From: a virus
Virus record (IMG/VR): IMGVR_UViG_3300022188_000007
Location: 62,001-126,000 of that record
Reading direction: 5' to 3' (one strand)
Length of the DNA: 64,000 nucleotides
The notes under the pieces were generated by a model, which ran no database searches, was not told the DNA's origin, and saw only the letters and a list, made by a program, of their open reading frames with translations. A program made the position numbers and the translations under genes. Each line of letters opens with the position of its first letter. Position 1 is the first letter of the stretch. Positions 36,318 to 44,211 of this stretch are shown here, piece after piece.

Positions 36318-36902
36318 ATGACAATTCAATTAGTACCAATACGTGCAACAATCACAATAGGAGCCCTTACTGTAAGTACGCCTTATATACAATCATTTAA
36401 TGTGCGTAAAACAAGAGGCCAAATTAGCTCATTTGATGCAAGTTTAAAAGTGGATCATGGTGCCATTACTGGTAGTAACATGGGAGGTTTTGTTACTATC
36501 AGTGCAGGTAGTAGTGGACAGAGTAAAATATACACGGGGATTTTAAAGAAATCTACAGTATCCCCTTGTTGGGATGACCCTGGGTACGTATTATTAAATA
36601 TCAGTGGAACAGATGTATTAAGTCATTTACAAGGTAAAAAATATACTAGAAGATGTAGAGCTACTAAGAGTACTTGGATTAGTATTGACTCTGTTACTAG
36701 GGAAGGCCTTAGGGATGGAAAATTTAAAAAAGAGCATCAAGTATTATCAACCATGCCTAGCGCTATAGAAAAAGCACAAGAGCCTACTAAAACTGCAATG
36801 CCTTCAGCTAAGGCTTATACTCCAAAATCAGAAACGGAAAAAGTTGTCATAGTAAACTTTACTTCTATTGTAGGTACAGACCCAGGTCAAGGTGTTGCAT
36901 AA
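36318..36902 (+). CDS. Tail hub-like protein (gp27/gpD N-domain-like)
   Basis: This 194-aa protein starts three bases after the previous stop, with GGAGG nine bases upstream. It begins with short beta strands (ITIGALTVSTPYIQSFNVRK) and shows RGQISSFDASLKV, then ..FVTISAG, IYTGILKK and ISGTDVLSHL. This order is characteristic of the first barrel of phage tail hub proteins. The last 50 residues are Pro/Lys/Ala-rich and probably disordered. With the 674-aa neighbour it may make up the hub that is normally one protein. This is inference from pattern, not a verified match. Confidence 0.45.
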   Translation: MTIQLVPIRATITIGALTVSTPYIQSFNVRKTRGQISSFDASLKVDHGAITGSNMGGFVTISAGSSGQSKIYTGILKKSTVSPCWDDPGYVLLNISGTDVLSHLQGKKYTRRCRATKSTWISIDSVTREGLRDGKFKKEHQVLSTMPSAIEKAQEPTKTAMPSAKAYTPKSETEKVVIVNFTSIVGTDPGQGVA

Positions 36903-36917
36903 GGAGCTTAAAAATAT

Positions 36918-37307
36918 ATGGCTAATATAACAAATATCTCAATATATTTAAGAGCAGGGGAGTCTTATACGTTACATGTTCCCGTGAACATGGCCAATAA
37001 TATGGGATATTTCCCTAGAAAAGGAAGTATTAAAAAAGAAAACGGAGAACCTACTGATTTTAAGAATGGGTTTTATGTGGAAAATGAAGAAGTAGGTTCT
37101 ATAACCAAGACTCATGGAGACAAGGTAGCTGTTGATTATACACATAAACTTCCAGCGGCAAATACTATTTGGTTTCATGCAGTGACTGGTGAACGTGCTA
37201 GAATTATGATATCTAATATTCAAGTGCATTCTCATGAATCAATTGCTACAGGTGGTCCAGCTTATGGTACGTATTTTAGTGATATTGATGCAGGGGGGAC
37301 AGACTAA
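36918..37307 (+). CDS. Tail-tip structural protein, unknown family
   Basis: The 129-aa product is beta-rich with no recognised motif. It begins with alternating strands (ISIYLRAGESYTLHVPV), has a charged middle, and ends in a Gly/His-rich stretch (HSHESIATGGPAYGTYF). AAGGAG lies 11 bases before the ATG, and its stop overlaps the next start (TAATG). Its place among hub genes makes a minor baseplate role likely. Confidence 0.4.
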   Translation: MANITNISIYLRAGESYTLHVPVNMANNMGYFPRKGSIKKENGEPTDFKNGFYVENEEVGSITKTHGDKVAVDYTHKLPAANTIWFHAVTGERARIMISNIQVHSHESIATGGPAYGTYFSDIDAGGTD

Positions 37308-37909
37308 TGGCAGGTTGCTGCACTTTAGTTGGAAATTTTTTAAACGATACTGGAATAAGTCTACCTAATGGTTGCTTTCTCTCAGTGAACAGTAATGTAA
37401 ATACAGAGTACTCTGATACAGGCTGTGATGAAATGCTAGGAGGTTATACTATCGGCTCTTTAAACCTATCCGGTTATGCTGGAACTGAAGTATATACTGG
37501 TTGTGGTGGTCGAGCTGGTACACAGGTAATCTGGTTACGTAAGTATGATTGTTCTTCAGATATATTGTATTTTATATATGCGGGGGAAGGAAGGTCTTTT
37601 TTATCTGAAGATATAACTTTAGATGAGATCTCATTAAATAATACTTATCCTAATCGAACAAGAGTTTTAAGTGCCTCCGCACAGTCCGGCCCTACAGGGT
37701 TTTATACTGATGTGACACAGGCAGAAGGAAAAGGTATGACGTATGCCGGCGGTCCTATTAATTTTGATACTTCAAGTGAGGTCGGCTGCACTTTAGCCGA
37801 TATTGGACTCAGTAATAGTGGTAGTTCGTTGTATTTACAGAATTTTAGTATTGAATTAGTACCAGGATCAATCCCGGTAGCTAATTATTCTTTTGCATAT
37901 AATCCTTAA
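37307..37909 (+). CDS. Tail-tip structural protein, unknown family
   Basis: This 200-aa protein starts inside the upstream stop codon (one-base overlap), so its translation is coupled. It is Cys-containing (CC at residues 4-5 and CDEML near 40), rich in Gly/Ser/Thr and predicted all-beta. There is no membrane segment or catalytic motif. The final segment SLYLQNFSIELVPGS resembles an edge strand of a tail barrel. The function is assigned by context only. Confidence 0.35.
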   Translation: MAGCCTLVGNFLNDTGISLPNGCFLSVNSNVNTEYSDTGCDEMLGGYTIGSLNLSGYAGTEVYTGCGGRAGTQVIWLRKYDCSSDILYFIYAGEGRSFLSEDITLDEISLNNTYPNRTRVLSASAQSGPTGFYTDVTQAEGKGMTYAGGPINFDTSSEVGCTLADIGLSNSGSSLYLQNFSIELVPGSIPVANYSFAYNP

Positions 37910-37923
37910 GGAGGAATATAAAA

Positions 37924-38211
37924 ATGACAAGTATTAGCAGTGGTTTAGAGTATCGTTTGAGGGCAGGGAGTCCAATGCCTACGTCTTCCCCAGGGGTGTT
38001 TGTACTTCATTCATTTATGGCAACGCTTTCATCTGTATACATTGACGATTGTGCCTCAAGTTTACCCTCAAGTAGTCAATTTCAAGGCCAAAGTTCAGGA
38101 GGTTATTTATCCGCTAGTTATTCCAGATTACCTTTATCTGAAGAGAGGTTTAAAGGTAAGATAAACGAGGGCCCGGCCTATGTAAGCGAATCTGCAGGAG
38201 GATATAATTAA
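37924..38211 (+). CDS. Small tail-module protein, unknown
   Basis: This 95-aa protein is Ser/Gly/Tyr-rich (SSLPSSSQFQGQSSGGYLSA) and has a strong AAGGAGG ribosome site. No domain is recognisable. Spacing of 14 and 6 bases to its neighbours puts it in the same operon as the hub genes. It is probably a minor tail-tip component or linker. Confidence 0.35.
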   Translation: MTSISSGLEYRLRAGSPMPTSSPGVFVLHSFMATLSSVYIDDCASSLPSSSQFQGQSSGGYLSASYSRLPLSEERFKGKINEGPAYVSESAGGYN

Positions 38212-38217
38212 ATAATT

Positions 38218-38463
38218 ATGACCACCTTTATGGAATGCGAGTCTTTATCTATAAGCTATAATATTATGGGGATAGCTACAGTTAATTATACATTGGTTTC
38301 TACTGAAGAAGCTCCAGCATGGCCTTATAATAATGTGTCTGCAGGGAACCAAGTTTTCTCTGGTGTAGTTACTAATGTCTACACTCAACCTATAGCCAAT
38401 ACAGAGGATGCTTTAGGTGGTCCGTGGTATACTATAAATGTAACATTATTAGCGACAACTTAA
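38218..38463 (+). CDS. Small beta-rich tail-tip protein, unknown
   Basis: This 81-aa protein begins MTTFMECESLSISYNIMG, followed by a second strand pair and a short C-terminal strand (WYTINVTLLATT). The look is that of a single small beta barrel used as a tail-tip subunit. A GGAGGATAT ribosome site lies 18-20 bases upstream, rather far, so coupling to the preceding gene is likely. No family was recognised. Confidence 0.35.
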   Translation: MTTFMECESLSISYNIMGIATVNYTLVSTEEAPAWPYNNVSAGNQVFSGVVTNVYTQPIANTEDALGGPWYTINVTLLATT

Positions 38464-38479
38464 TAGAGGAGGAATACTT

Positions 38480-38707
38480 ATGGCGTGCGGTGGGTGTGGT
38501 AAGCGAAGAAGGCCTAGTCCTAATACAAGAGCGGTAACTCCAGAGGCGTACGATTTAACTGGTGGTGTCGATGTCAGAAGTTTAAATGATAGACAGATAA
38601 AGGCTAGATTGGAAGTTTTTAAGCGTAAATTTTGTAAAACTTGTAGTAACAGGTATGTATGTAGTTATGCTATATATCTAGATTGTAAAGGACTTAATCC
38701 ACGGTAA
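38480..38707 (+). CDS. Small Cys-rich zinc-binding-like protein
   Basis: This 75-aa protein has an N-terminal C3-x2-C6 in a basic context (CGGCGKRRR) and a C-terminal cluster C52-x2-C55-x5-C61-x7-C69. Six cysteines in 75 residues point to one or two metal sites. The middle is a single charged helix. It could be a small virion zinc protein or a regulatory moron. A strong GAGGAGG ribosome site precedes it. The metal site is inferred from spacing. Confidence 0.45.
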   Translation: MACGGCGKRRRPSPNTRAVTPEAYDLTGGVDVRSLNDRQIKARLEVFKRKFCKTCSNRYVCSYAIYLDCKGLNPR

Positions 38708-38735
38708 TTAAGTAACCTAATATATTATAGAAAGG
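38703..38735 (+). promoter_or_regulatory. AAGTAACCTAAT intergenic motif with AT-rich inverted repeat
   Basis: GGTAATTAAGTAAC (38703-38716) is identical to the copy before the tape measure gene. It runs on as AAGTAACCTAAT (38710-38721), shared exactly with 48425-48436. It is followed by CCTA (38716-38719) facing TATAG (38726-38730) around an AT core containing TATATTAT. It is a candidate promoter or processing site. A start here would lie very close to the ribosome site, so a standard promoter is uncertain. Confidence 0.35.
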
Positions 38736-38746
38736 AGAAATAAAAT

Positions 38747-39424
38747 ATGAGTATTCAAGTAGTTATAGGCCAGTCCACTATAGTAGATTTCGGATCTGCC
38801 TGTGTGATATCAGCAAACTGGGCATTTGAGCCTGGTAAACAAGATGCTTTTTGTTTAGGGAGCTGGGTCCCCAGCGAGGATCATATGATATTCAAACCAC
38901 AACAAACATTAAGTGTAACCCTATATGCCCCAGGACCCTCACATAATGTAGAGCCATCTGATTCATGCGATATGACCGACACAATCGATGCTAGTGTGTC
39001 TCCAGGCTTATGTAACGGAACATCTGCACCAATAACAGGGCCATGGATGGTTACGAGTTATAATTATTCTAAAGAATCAAAAGACCAACCCGCACAAGAA
39101 AGTTGGTCTTTAATTAAGTACATAGGAGCCAGCGCTTTTTTAACAGGCAATGCAGCGTTGAGAGCAGTAGAGCCAGGAACAGTACTTAGAGGAATAGCCC
39201 AAGGCCAGTGTACTGACGAAGGAGTAACCGGTATCACCTTTGGAACAGGGGGAGCTTATGCAACTTCTGTAAATGGTAGTGTATCCGCTGGAGCGATAGG
39301 AAAACAAACTACAATGCAACACGGTGTGGTAGGCTCGATAGGAGGAGGCTCCAGTGATAAAAATGCTACTGGTACAGGAAGTACTTCAATTCCTTTAAAC
39401 CCTATTTATCAGGATGTAAGTTAA
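38747..39424 (+). CDS. Tail-tip protein, possibly tube-like
   Basis: This 225-aa protein has a beta-rich N-terminal 130 residues that end in GPWMVTSYNYSKESKDQPAQ and a strand ESWSLIKYI. This resembles the closing strands of tube-like tail barrels, so it might form a ring at the distal end. The C-terminal 90 residues are Gly/Ser/Ala-rich and look disordered. A good AAAGGAG site precedes the ATG. The tube-like reading is tentative. Confidence 0.35.
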   Translation: MSIQVVIGQSTIVDFGSACVISANWAFEPGKQDAFCLGSWVPSEDHMIFKPQQTLSVTLYAPGPSHNVEPSDSCDMTDTIDASVSPGLCNGTSAPITGPWMVTSYNYSKESKDQPAQESWSLIKYIGASAFLTGNAALRAVEPGTVLRGIAQGQCTDEGVTGITFGTGGAYATSVNGSVSAGAIGKQTTMQHGVVGSIGGGSSDKNATGTGSTSIPLNPIYQDVS

Positions 39425-39426
39425 TT

Positions 39427-39861
39427 ATGAATGAATTTTTATTATCAGAACAATTTAAGTTAGAGCTCCATTGGAAGCAAGCTGCATATGATCAAGCAGG
39501 TATATGTAGATTAAAGGGGGCTTATTTTACAGGCCCAGTTTTACAAGTAGCTGTCCAGATACAATCTAATGATAGTATGTTACTGGATCTATATTCTCAG
39601 TATATAATGCTTGTTAAAGGTACTTATGTAGTTAAATTTTTGTGGGGGGATGTAGTTTATAATGAAGATGGTTCGAAGGTTTTTTTGTCGGACGCCAGGC
39701 TAGAGCATGAGGCAGACCTTAATTCTACACCTAATTTAGATTCTCTAGATTACTTTGTAATTGACACGAGTGATCACGAAATTAGTATACATCATCGTCA
39801 TCTAGTGTATAAGACTTTTTTAATAAATTCTAACAACACTTTATATAGGTTTAATGAATGA
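39427..39861 (+). CDS. Tail-module protein, unknown
   Basis: This 144-aa acidic, beta-rich protein starts three bases after the upstream TAA with only a weak ribosome site, so coupling is likely. It overlaps the next gene by four bases (ATGA). Aromatic strands (YIMLVKGTYVVKFLWGDVVY) and a His-rich stretch (DHEISIHHRHLVY) are visible. No domain is recognised. It is presumably a baseplate or tail-tip part. Confidence 0.35.
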   Translation: MNEFLLSEQFKLELHWKQAAYDQAGICRLKGAYFTGPVLQVAVQIQSNDSMLLDLYSQYIMLVKGTYVVKFLWGDVVYNEDGSKVFLSDARLEHEADLNSTPNLDSLDYFVIDTSDHEISIHHRHLVYKTFLINSNNTLYRFNE

Positions 39862-40352
39862 GTTATTTAGATAAGTTGTGCATAACAGTTTCTGGTACTA
39901 CCAGTGAGGAGATATGGAAAGAGATTCGTTCTTCTGTTGGTGGGACTCAATTTGATAGCCAAGACGCTATTGATCGAATGAATTGGGAGATAGCGGACTA
40001 TGACGCATGGGTAGGTGAGAATGGTTTTGTGCCCTTTGATAAGTGGTTGTTGTGGTTGATCAGAATAGGTACTGTTAGATATGGTAATTTACCTAGTAAT
40101 AAAATACATGAAGGTAAAGTTGGTCATAGTTATGCTCCATGTCCTTACTCTACTCAAAGTGATGAACTAAAGACCAGGCTCATGTTAAAGTTAAAACCAT
40201 CTGACCCATTACCTGCTAAAGCAGACCACACAGAGTCAGGGGTTACTTATTATTTAAGAACAACAGCTAGAGGTAGTAGGTGGGGGCAAGGGTGTACTTT
40301 TATAGGCTGCCCGTATTATATTTTAAATACTCAAAATTATTTTTATACTTAA
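39858..40352 (+). CDS. Tail-module protein, unknown
   Basis: This 164-aa protein overlaps the previous gene (ATGA). It is rich in Trp near residues 43-66 (MNWEIADYDAW, KWLLWLIRIG) and has Cys/Tyr/Gly at the C-terminus (GCTFIGCPYYILNTQNYFYT). No known motif was seen. Context suggests a minor structural role. Confidence 0.35.
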   Translation: MSYLDKLCITVSGTTSEEIWKEIRSSVGGTQFDSQDAIDRMNWEIADYDAWVGENGFVPFDKWLLWLIRIGTVRYGNLPSNKIHEGKVGHSYAPCPYSTQSDELKTRLMLKLKPSDPLPAKADHTESGVTYYLRTTARGSRWGQGCTFIGCPYYILNTQNYFYT

Positions 40353-40370
40353 AAACTAGGAGGAAAAGAA

Positions 40371-41351
40371 ATGGCACTAAACATTGATACTCAGGATCTT
40401 GAAAATTTTCCTGGAACAACAAAAAGAATTACAATCGATTTAAGTAGTATAGTCCCGATAGGGGCTGAAGGGGATGAAAAGTTTGTATTAAGTACAGTAA
40501 CTAACTCTTATAGTGATAATGAGGAGCGTACAGGTATACAAGATCTTTATGTGACTAATATGACTGCAGGTTGGTGTAAAAGCTCAGGGTTTGCTGGCTC
40601 TTCAGGTAAGTTTTATTTAGATGATACGCATAAAAGCCTAAAGGTACGGATGGACGCTACAGTGAGCGGGACAGATGGTAGTGGTTTTTATACTGTAGAT
40701 CTGACTCCCAATGATGATGATACTCCGGTGTCAGGGGAAGTAGTAGCAGCTGAATTAGAAACAAAGATAAGGGCTGTAAGTGATGTTATTGATCCTATTG
40801 ACGCTGGGTTTTCTACCGCGTATAGAAATGCCTCTGTGGAATATAAAAATGGTAAATTCTGGATAGTTTCTGGAAGTATCAGTAATTATTACTCAGGCAA
40901 CCTAAGATCTTCGGTAGTTATTAAAGCAGCAACCGCTAACGATTGTGCTCAAGTTTTAGGGTTTGATCTTCCTACTACAAGTTTTGATTTATCTAACGTA
41001 GCAGTTAAAGAAACTCTATTAAACTCAGGATACACTGCTGATACAGATACATTGAGTGTAAATACTGGTACGGGAGCTTCAGCTGGTATGGCTTTTATGA
41101 TCACTGATGGCACTAACACTGAATATTTTACAGCGTTGTCAGGAACCACTGATTCTAGTATTAAAGTGGCTACTTTAGGAACCAATGCCTATACCGGAAT
41201 AGAAAATTCCTATGGAGCTAATTCTGCTAAGTTACAATTAATGAAGGAACAAGACCCTGAAAGTGTACCTACTAATTGGTATACTTCTATTGATCAATTG
41301 GTTCGTTATGGTATAAAGGCATTGGCAAGTCAAATAGATTACAGTAGTTAA
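40371..41351 (+). CDS. Virion structural protein with an LGF-type beta module
   Basis: This 326-aa protein has a strong AGGAGG site. The middle (about 130-210) has AELETKIR, then VEYKNGKFWIVSGS, then SSVVIKAATANDCAQVLGFD. This helix, strand, strand and LGF order recurs in phage tail and fibre proteins, and a version occurs in the gene at 61645. The C-terminal helix (WYTSIDQLVRYGIKALASQI) may mediate assembly. I considered a tail sheath, but the size and missing sheath features argue against it. Confidence 0.45.
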   Translation: MALNIDTQDLENFPGTTKRITIDLSSIVPIGAEGDEKFVLSTVTNSYSDNEERTGIQDLYVTNMTAGWCKSSGFAGSSGKFYLDDTHKSLKVRMDATVSGTDGSGFYTVDLTPNDDDTPVSGEVVAAELETKIRAVSDVIDPIDAGFSTAYRNASVEYKNGKFWIVSGSISNYYSGNLRSSVVIKAATANDCAQVLGFDLPTTSFDLSNVAVKETLLNSGYTADTDTLSVNTGTGASAGMAFMITDGTNTEYFTALSGTTDSSIKVATLGTNAYTGIENSYGANSAKLQLMKEQDPESVPTNWYTSIDQLVRYGIKALASQIDYSS

Positions 41352-41370
41352 TTATTAAAAGGTTATCATT

Positions 41371-41793
41371 ATGAAGATACATAAGTTTTGGAACACACTC
41401 TGCATTGATTTGGACTATAGATTTTTTTCAGGTATCCCTATAGTGGATTTTAAGTTAATGTATGACTCTATGGATGTAGAATTCTTACACTTTGTCCCAA
41501 CTTTAGATGAAGTATTAGCGCTAGGATTAGTCAGTGGGATTAAGTTATCAGGGACAGAAGGGGCCGTAGTAATGAGTGCCAAAGCCTTTGATGTACTTAA
41601 GCCTCAATTTGATGGATTTAATAAAGTTTTTAGTGTACCTATACTATTTATTGTTGAAAATGATTACAATCCTTTAGGATTGCATCAAGCTGTATTGAAA
41701 GATGATGCTAATGTCATCAATAAATTAGTAGCATATATTAACAGTAGCAATGAATCAGCAATTTTAGTAATTAAAGGAGGGACACTGACATGA
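41371..41793 (+). CDS. TPP-enzyme Pyr-domain-like protein (ComD / sulfopyruvate decarboxylase alpha-like)
   Basis: This 140-aa protein has the pattern of the Pyr domain of two-subunit TPP-dependent 2-oxoacid decarboxylases: FFSGIPIVDFKLM (about 18-30), VPTLDEVLALGLVSGIKLSG (about 42-61) and SVPILFIVENDYNPLGLHQ (about 88-106). E47 falls where these enzymes keep the Glu that activates the TPP ring. The QNSGLGN stretch of true enzymes is replaced (MSAKAFDVL). The next gene, overlapping by ATGA, resembles the matching PP subunit, and the order and sizes match ComD/ComE. A working decarboxylase is doubtful. A structural protein derived from the fold is more likely. The family link was read by eye. 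Confidence 0.6.
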   Translation: MKIHKFWNTLCIDLDYRFFSGIPIVDFKLMYDSMDVEFLHFVPTLDEVLALGLVSGIKLSGTEGAVVMSAKAFDVLKPQFDGFNKVFSVPILFIVENDYNPLGLHQAVLKDDANVINKLVAYINSSNESAILVIKGGTLT

Positions 41794-42431
41794 CTATGAC
41801 TAGGAAAAAGATTCTAAATGGTATAGCCGCTTTGGTATTTGATACTGATATTGTTTTTTGTATTGGTAATACGTTATGTAGGGAAGCTCCAAAATTCACA
41901 GAGACTACTGTTTTTTTAGGTGATAATTTTACTGATTTTTTCTCAGTAATTACTGGAGTAGCGATGACGACCGATAAACGTGTGCTTGTTATAGTGGAAG
42001 ACCAGTATCTGTTAAGATATTTTAACTCTATTCTTCAAGCAGCAGTAAGTAAATGCACTAATTTATTTATAATAGTTGTAGTTACGTCTCTATATGAGGC
42101 ATTAGTAACTCAACCTAACTTATTTAAGGCATTAAGATCTATTAAAGGCATATTATTTAATTCAGGGATGTTAACTCATGAGTATACTAGGTATTTGGAA
42201 ACTAAAGCTTCAATTAAACAGTTGAAAGATATATACTATAATACTATGGGGCCGGTAGTAGGTTTAGTAGCTGTGTCGAGTAATAGGTTATATAATATTA
42301 ATTCTGATAGTATTTTTACAGAAGAGTTGGATACAATAAGTGAATTTATACAGAATAAAGAAATAGAGACTTCAATTCCAGAAGAGAAGCGTAGGGTACT
42401 AGATTTAGATAAAATCATGAAGGTGAAATAA
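41790..42431 (+). CDS. TPP-enzyme PP-domain-like protein (ComE / sulfopyruvate decarboxylase beta-like)
   Basis: This 213-aa protein follows ComE-type subunits along most of its length. It has IVFCIGNTLCRE (start strand and helix), TTVFLGDNFTDFFSVITGVA (about 39-58), DKRVLVIVEDQYLL (about 62-75), CTNLFIIVVVTSLYEALVTQ (about 89-108) and a C-terminal strand (GPVVGLVAVSSNR). In active enzymes the VIxGDG...N segment binds magnesium-TPP. Here GDG is E70-D71-Q72 and the Asn is lost (VTSLY), so cofactor binding is probably impaired or gone. The last 40 residues are charged and helical. It sits between tail structural genes, so it likely serves as a virion or assembly protein. Confidence 0.65.
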   Translation: MTMTRKKILNGIAALVFDTDIVFCIGNTLCREAPKFTETTVFLGDNFTDFFSVITGVAMTTDKRVLVIVEDQYLLRYFNSILQAAVSKCTNLFIIVVVTSLYEALVTQPNLFKALRSIKGILFNSGMLTHEYTRYLETKASIKQLKDIYYNTMGPVVGLVAVSSNRLYNINSDSIFTEELDTISEFIQNKEIETSIPEEKRRVLDLDKIMKVK

Positions 42432-42950
42432 ATGGCACATATTTTAGTTAAAAATAGTTTAAGTAATTATAAGGCAGTGTTAGTTGACATTAATTTTCCT
42501 ATAACTGTAACAACTGATTCTGCAGGTGACCCTCAGTGGGTTTTAGAAACTGCTTCTACATACCCATCTGCTAGTGGTACTAAGATCAGACCGGCTTATG
42601 CACATAAAGCTACAGCATTTAATAGTCTAGATGACGCAGTTGCTGATGCTATATCAGAGATTGCTAAGCAAATTGATTGGCTTCCTTTAGTGGAGGATGA
42701 TACTCCTCCATATATATCAGATATAAGGCCTTTAGGTGGTGCTGTTTCAATAGCTTCTAATATTAATATAGATATAAAGGACGATGTTCCTTCAGCCGGC
42801 ATAGATTTATCAGAAGTAAAGGTAACACTGACTACAGAGAATACTGAATTTGATATTACAGATGAATGTGTTATGGATGGAGATCCTTTTTATTATAATA
42901 TACATTGGGAACCTCCTACTAGGGTAACAAGAAATTATAAACAGGAGTAA
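42432..42950 (+). CDS. Tail protein with Ig-like C-terminal domain
   Basis: This 172-aa protein has a helix at about 65-80 (DDAVADAISEIAKQIDWLP). An Ig-like strand series follows: PPYISDIRPLGG, ASNINIDIKDD, GIDLSEVKVTL. The PPYISDIRP...SNINIDIKDD pattern is common for Ig-like domains of phage fibres and reappears in the C-terminal part of the 992-aa protein. The start follows the upstream TAA by one base. It is probably a small fibre or adaptor at the tail tip. Confidence 0.45.
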   Translation: MAHILVKNSLSNYKAVLVDINFPITVTTDSAGDPQWVLETASTYPSASGTKIRPAYAHKATAFNSLDDAVADAISEIAKQIDWLPLVEDDTPPYISDIRPLGGAVSIASNINIDIKDDVPSAGIDLSEVKVTLTTENTEFDITDECVMDGDPFYYNIHWEPPTRVTRNYKQE

Positions 42951-42952
42951 TT

Positions 42953-44209
42953 ATGACTACAGATAATTTAAAATTTAGAAAACCTCACATGACTTTCATA
43001 GACGGCTATTTTTACATGCTTGATGATGACACAGACATGCTTCTTCAGAAAACAGATGATGGCATTACTGCATTTTCTTACCCATTTGATACTTTAATGA
43101 CAGACGAGGTCCTAAGTCTTGAGTATGATGGCATCAACTTTTGGTCCCTGCATAATGGGGAAGTTGCTAGTACCTTAGTCGTTGGTAGGTGGAGAATAGA
43201 AAATTATATATGTAAATTAAAAGAAACTATTACATTGAGCAATCCAGGACACAATTTTAATGGCGAAGCATTTACTGTGGAACACTACCATTGTACTATA
43301 AGCGGTGCTTATTTACCTGGGGATGCAATTATAACCGTTGAATCAGATATTGCAGAATTACCTGGTGAATTATTAAGTGGTATGTCTGCCACTATAGGTC
43401 CTAATTATAATGGAAAAAGTGAAACAATCAACATCCAACATGTTGATGGTAATGTAATAACTTTTGCCGACCCTTTAGAGTACAATTATGAGGAGGGCCA
43501 GGAACTTAAATTTTATAATCATATATGGTTATTTAATAATGCTCATGAATTGGATACAAATAATGGCGCGCTTTATAAAATAAATGCCTACTCAGGGTCT
43601 ATTTTATTTATATATCCCAGTGGGGTATACAAGGATGTAAAAGCAACCACTTTTTCAGAGATAGATCATTTCATAGATTTCGGGGTGATAAACTCTTTGA
43701 TGTATGTAAAGGCTAGTAATTTATTATTTGTTGATATAACTTCGTCTGTATTAGAGTTGGGGTATTATGGCTCTATGGCAATGGACACTATAGACGCTAA
43801 CGAGGTGGATATCCTGGATGTTCTTGATATTTCTGTGTACGGAAAGAATGTGTATAGGTTACAGGAGAAAGCAACTTATTTCGGTACTACCTCCACTTGG
43901 GCGACTTATAGTTATCAAGCAGCTACATTTAATCAGATGGTAGCTTCCATATCAATGACAGCAACGCCTAATATTATAGCTGCTAATGAGGTCAGTGTTT
44001 CAGAAATAGAAGCTAGAGTTAAGGACCAATTTTTACAGCCAATAGTAGGCCGTTTAATTTATTTTGCTGTAGCTTCTCAATCTACTGGAGTTATCGTAGA
44101 TGGCTCAGAATATGTTAATACAGACGCTAGTGGGGTGGCGCTTTCTACATATAGATCTGGGTTGGAGGCAGAACTAATTCAGATAACAGCAAGGGTACAA
44201 CAGGTCTAG
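42953..44209 (+). CDS. Tail fibre-like protein with C-terminal Big_1 domain (paralog 1 of 3)
   Basis: This is a 418-aa beta-rich protein. The first 320 residues include a repeated pattern of G-Y-F-Y and F-W-x-L strands (IDGYFYMLDDD, EYDGINFWSL) that suggests a beta-propeller. Residues about 332-416 form an invasin-type Big_1 Ig domain (ARVKDQFLQPIVGRLIYF, then a NTDASGVALSTYRSG turn). It aligns along its length with the next two genes, a recent tandem triplication. The role is probably a side fibre or tail-tip adhesin binding host surface sugars. Confidence 0.6.
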   Translation: MTTDNLKFRKPHMTFIDGYFYMLDDDTDMLLQKTDDGITAFSYPFDTLMTDEVLSLEYDGINFWSLHNGEVASTLVVGRWRIENYICKLKETITLSNPGHNFNGEAFTVEHYHCTISGAYLPGDAIITVESDIAELPGELLSGMSATIGPNYNGKSETINIQHVDGNVITFADPLEYNYEEGQELKFYNHIWLFNNAHELDTNNGALYKINAYSGSILFIYPSGVYKDVKATTFSEIDHFIDFGVINSLMYVKASNLLFVDITSSVLELGYYGSMAMDTIDANEVDILDVLDISVYGKNVYRLQEKATYFGTTSTWATYSYQAATFNQMVASISMTATPNIIAANEVSVSEIEARVKDQFLQPIVGRLIYFAVASQSTGVIVDGSEYVNTDASGVALSTYRSGLEAELIQITARVQQV

Positions 44210-44211
44210 TA

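Noticed and set aside
40371-41351. Tail sheath candidate because of the LGF-type segment
   Set aside because: It is too small and downstream of the hub rather than beside the tube gene, and it lacks other sheath features. The LGF module recurs in a second, larger protein at 61645.
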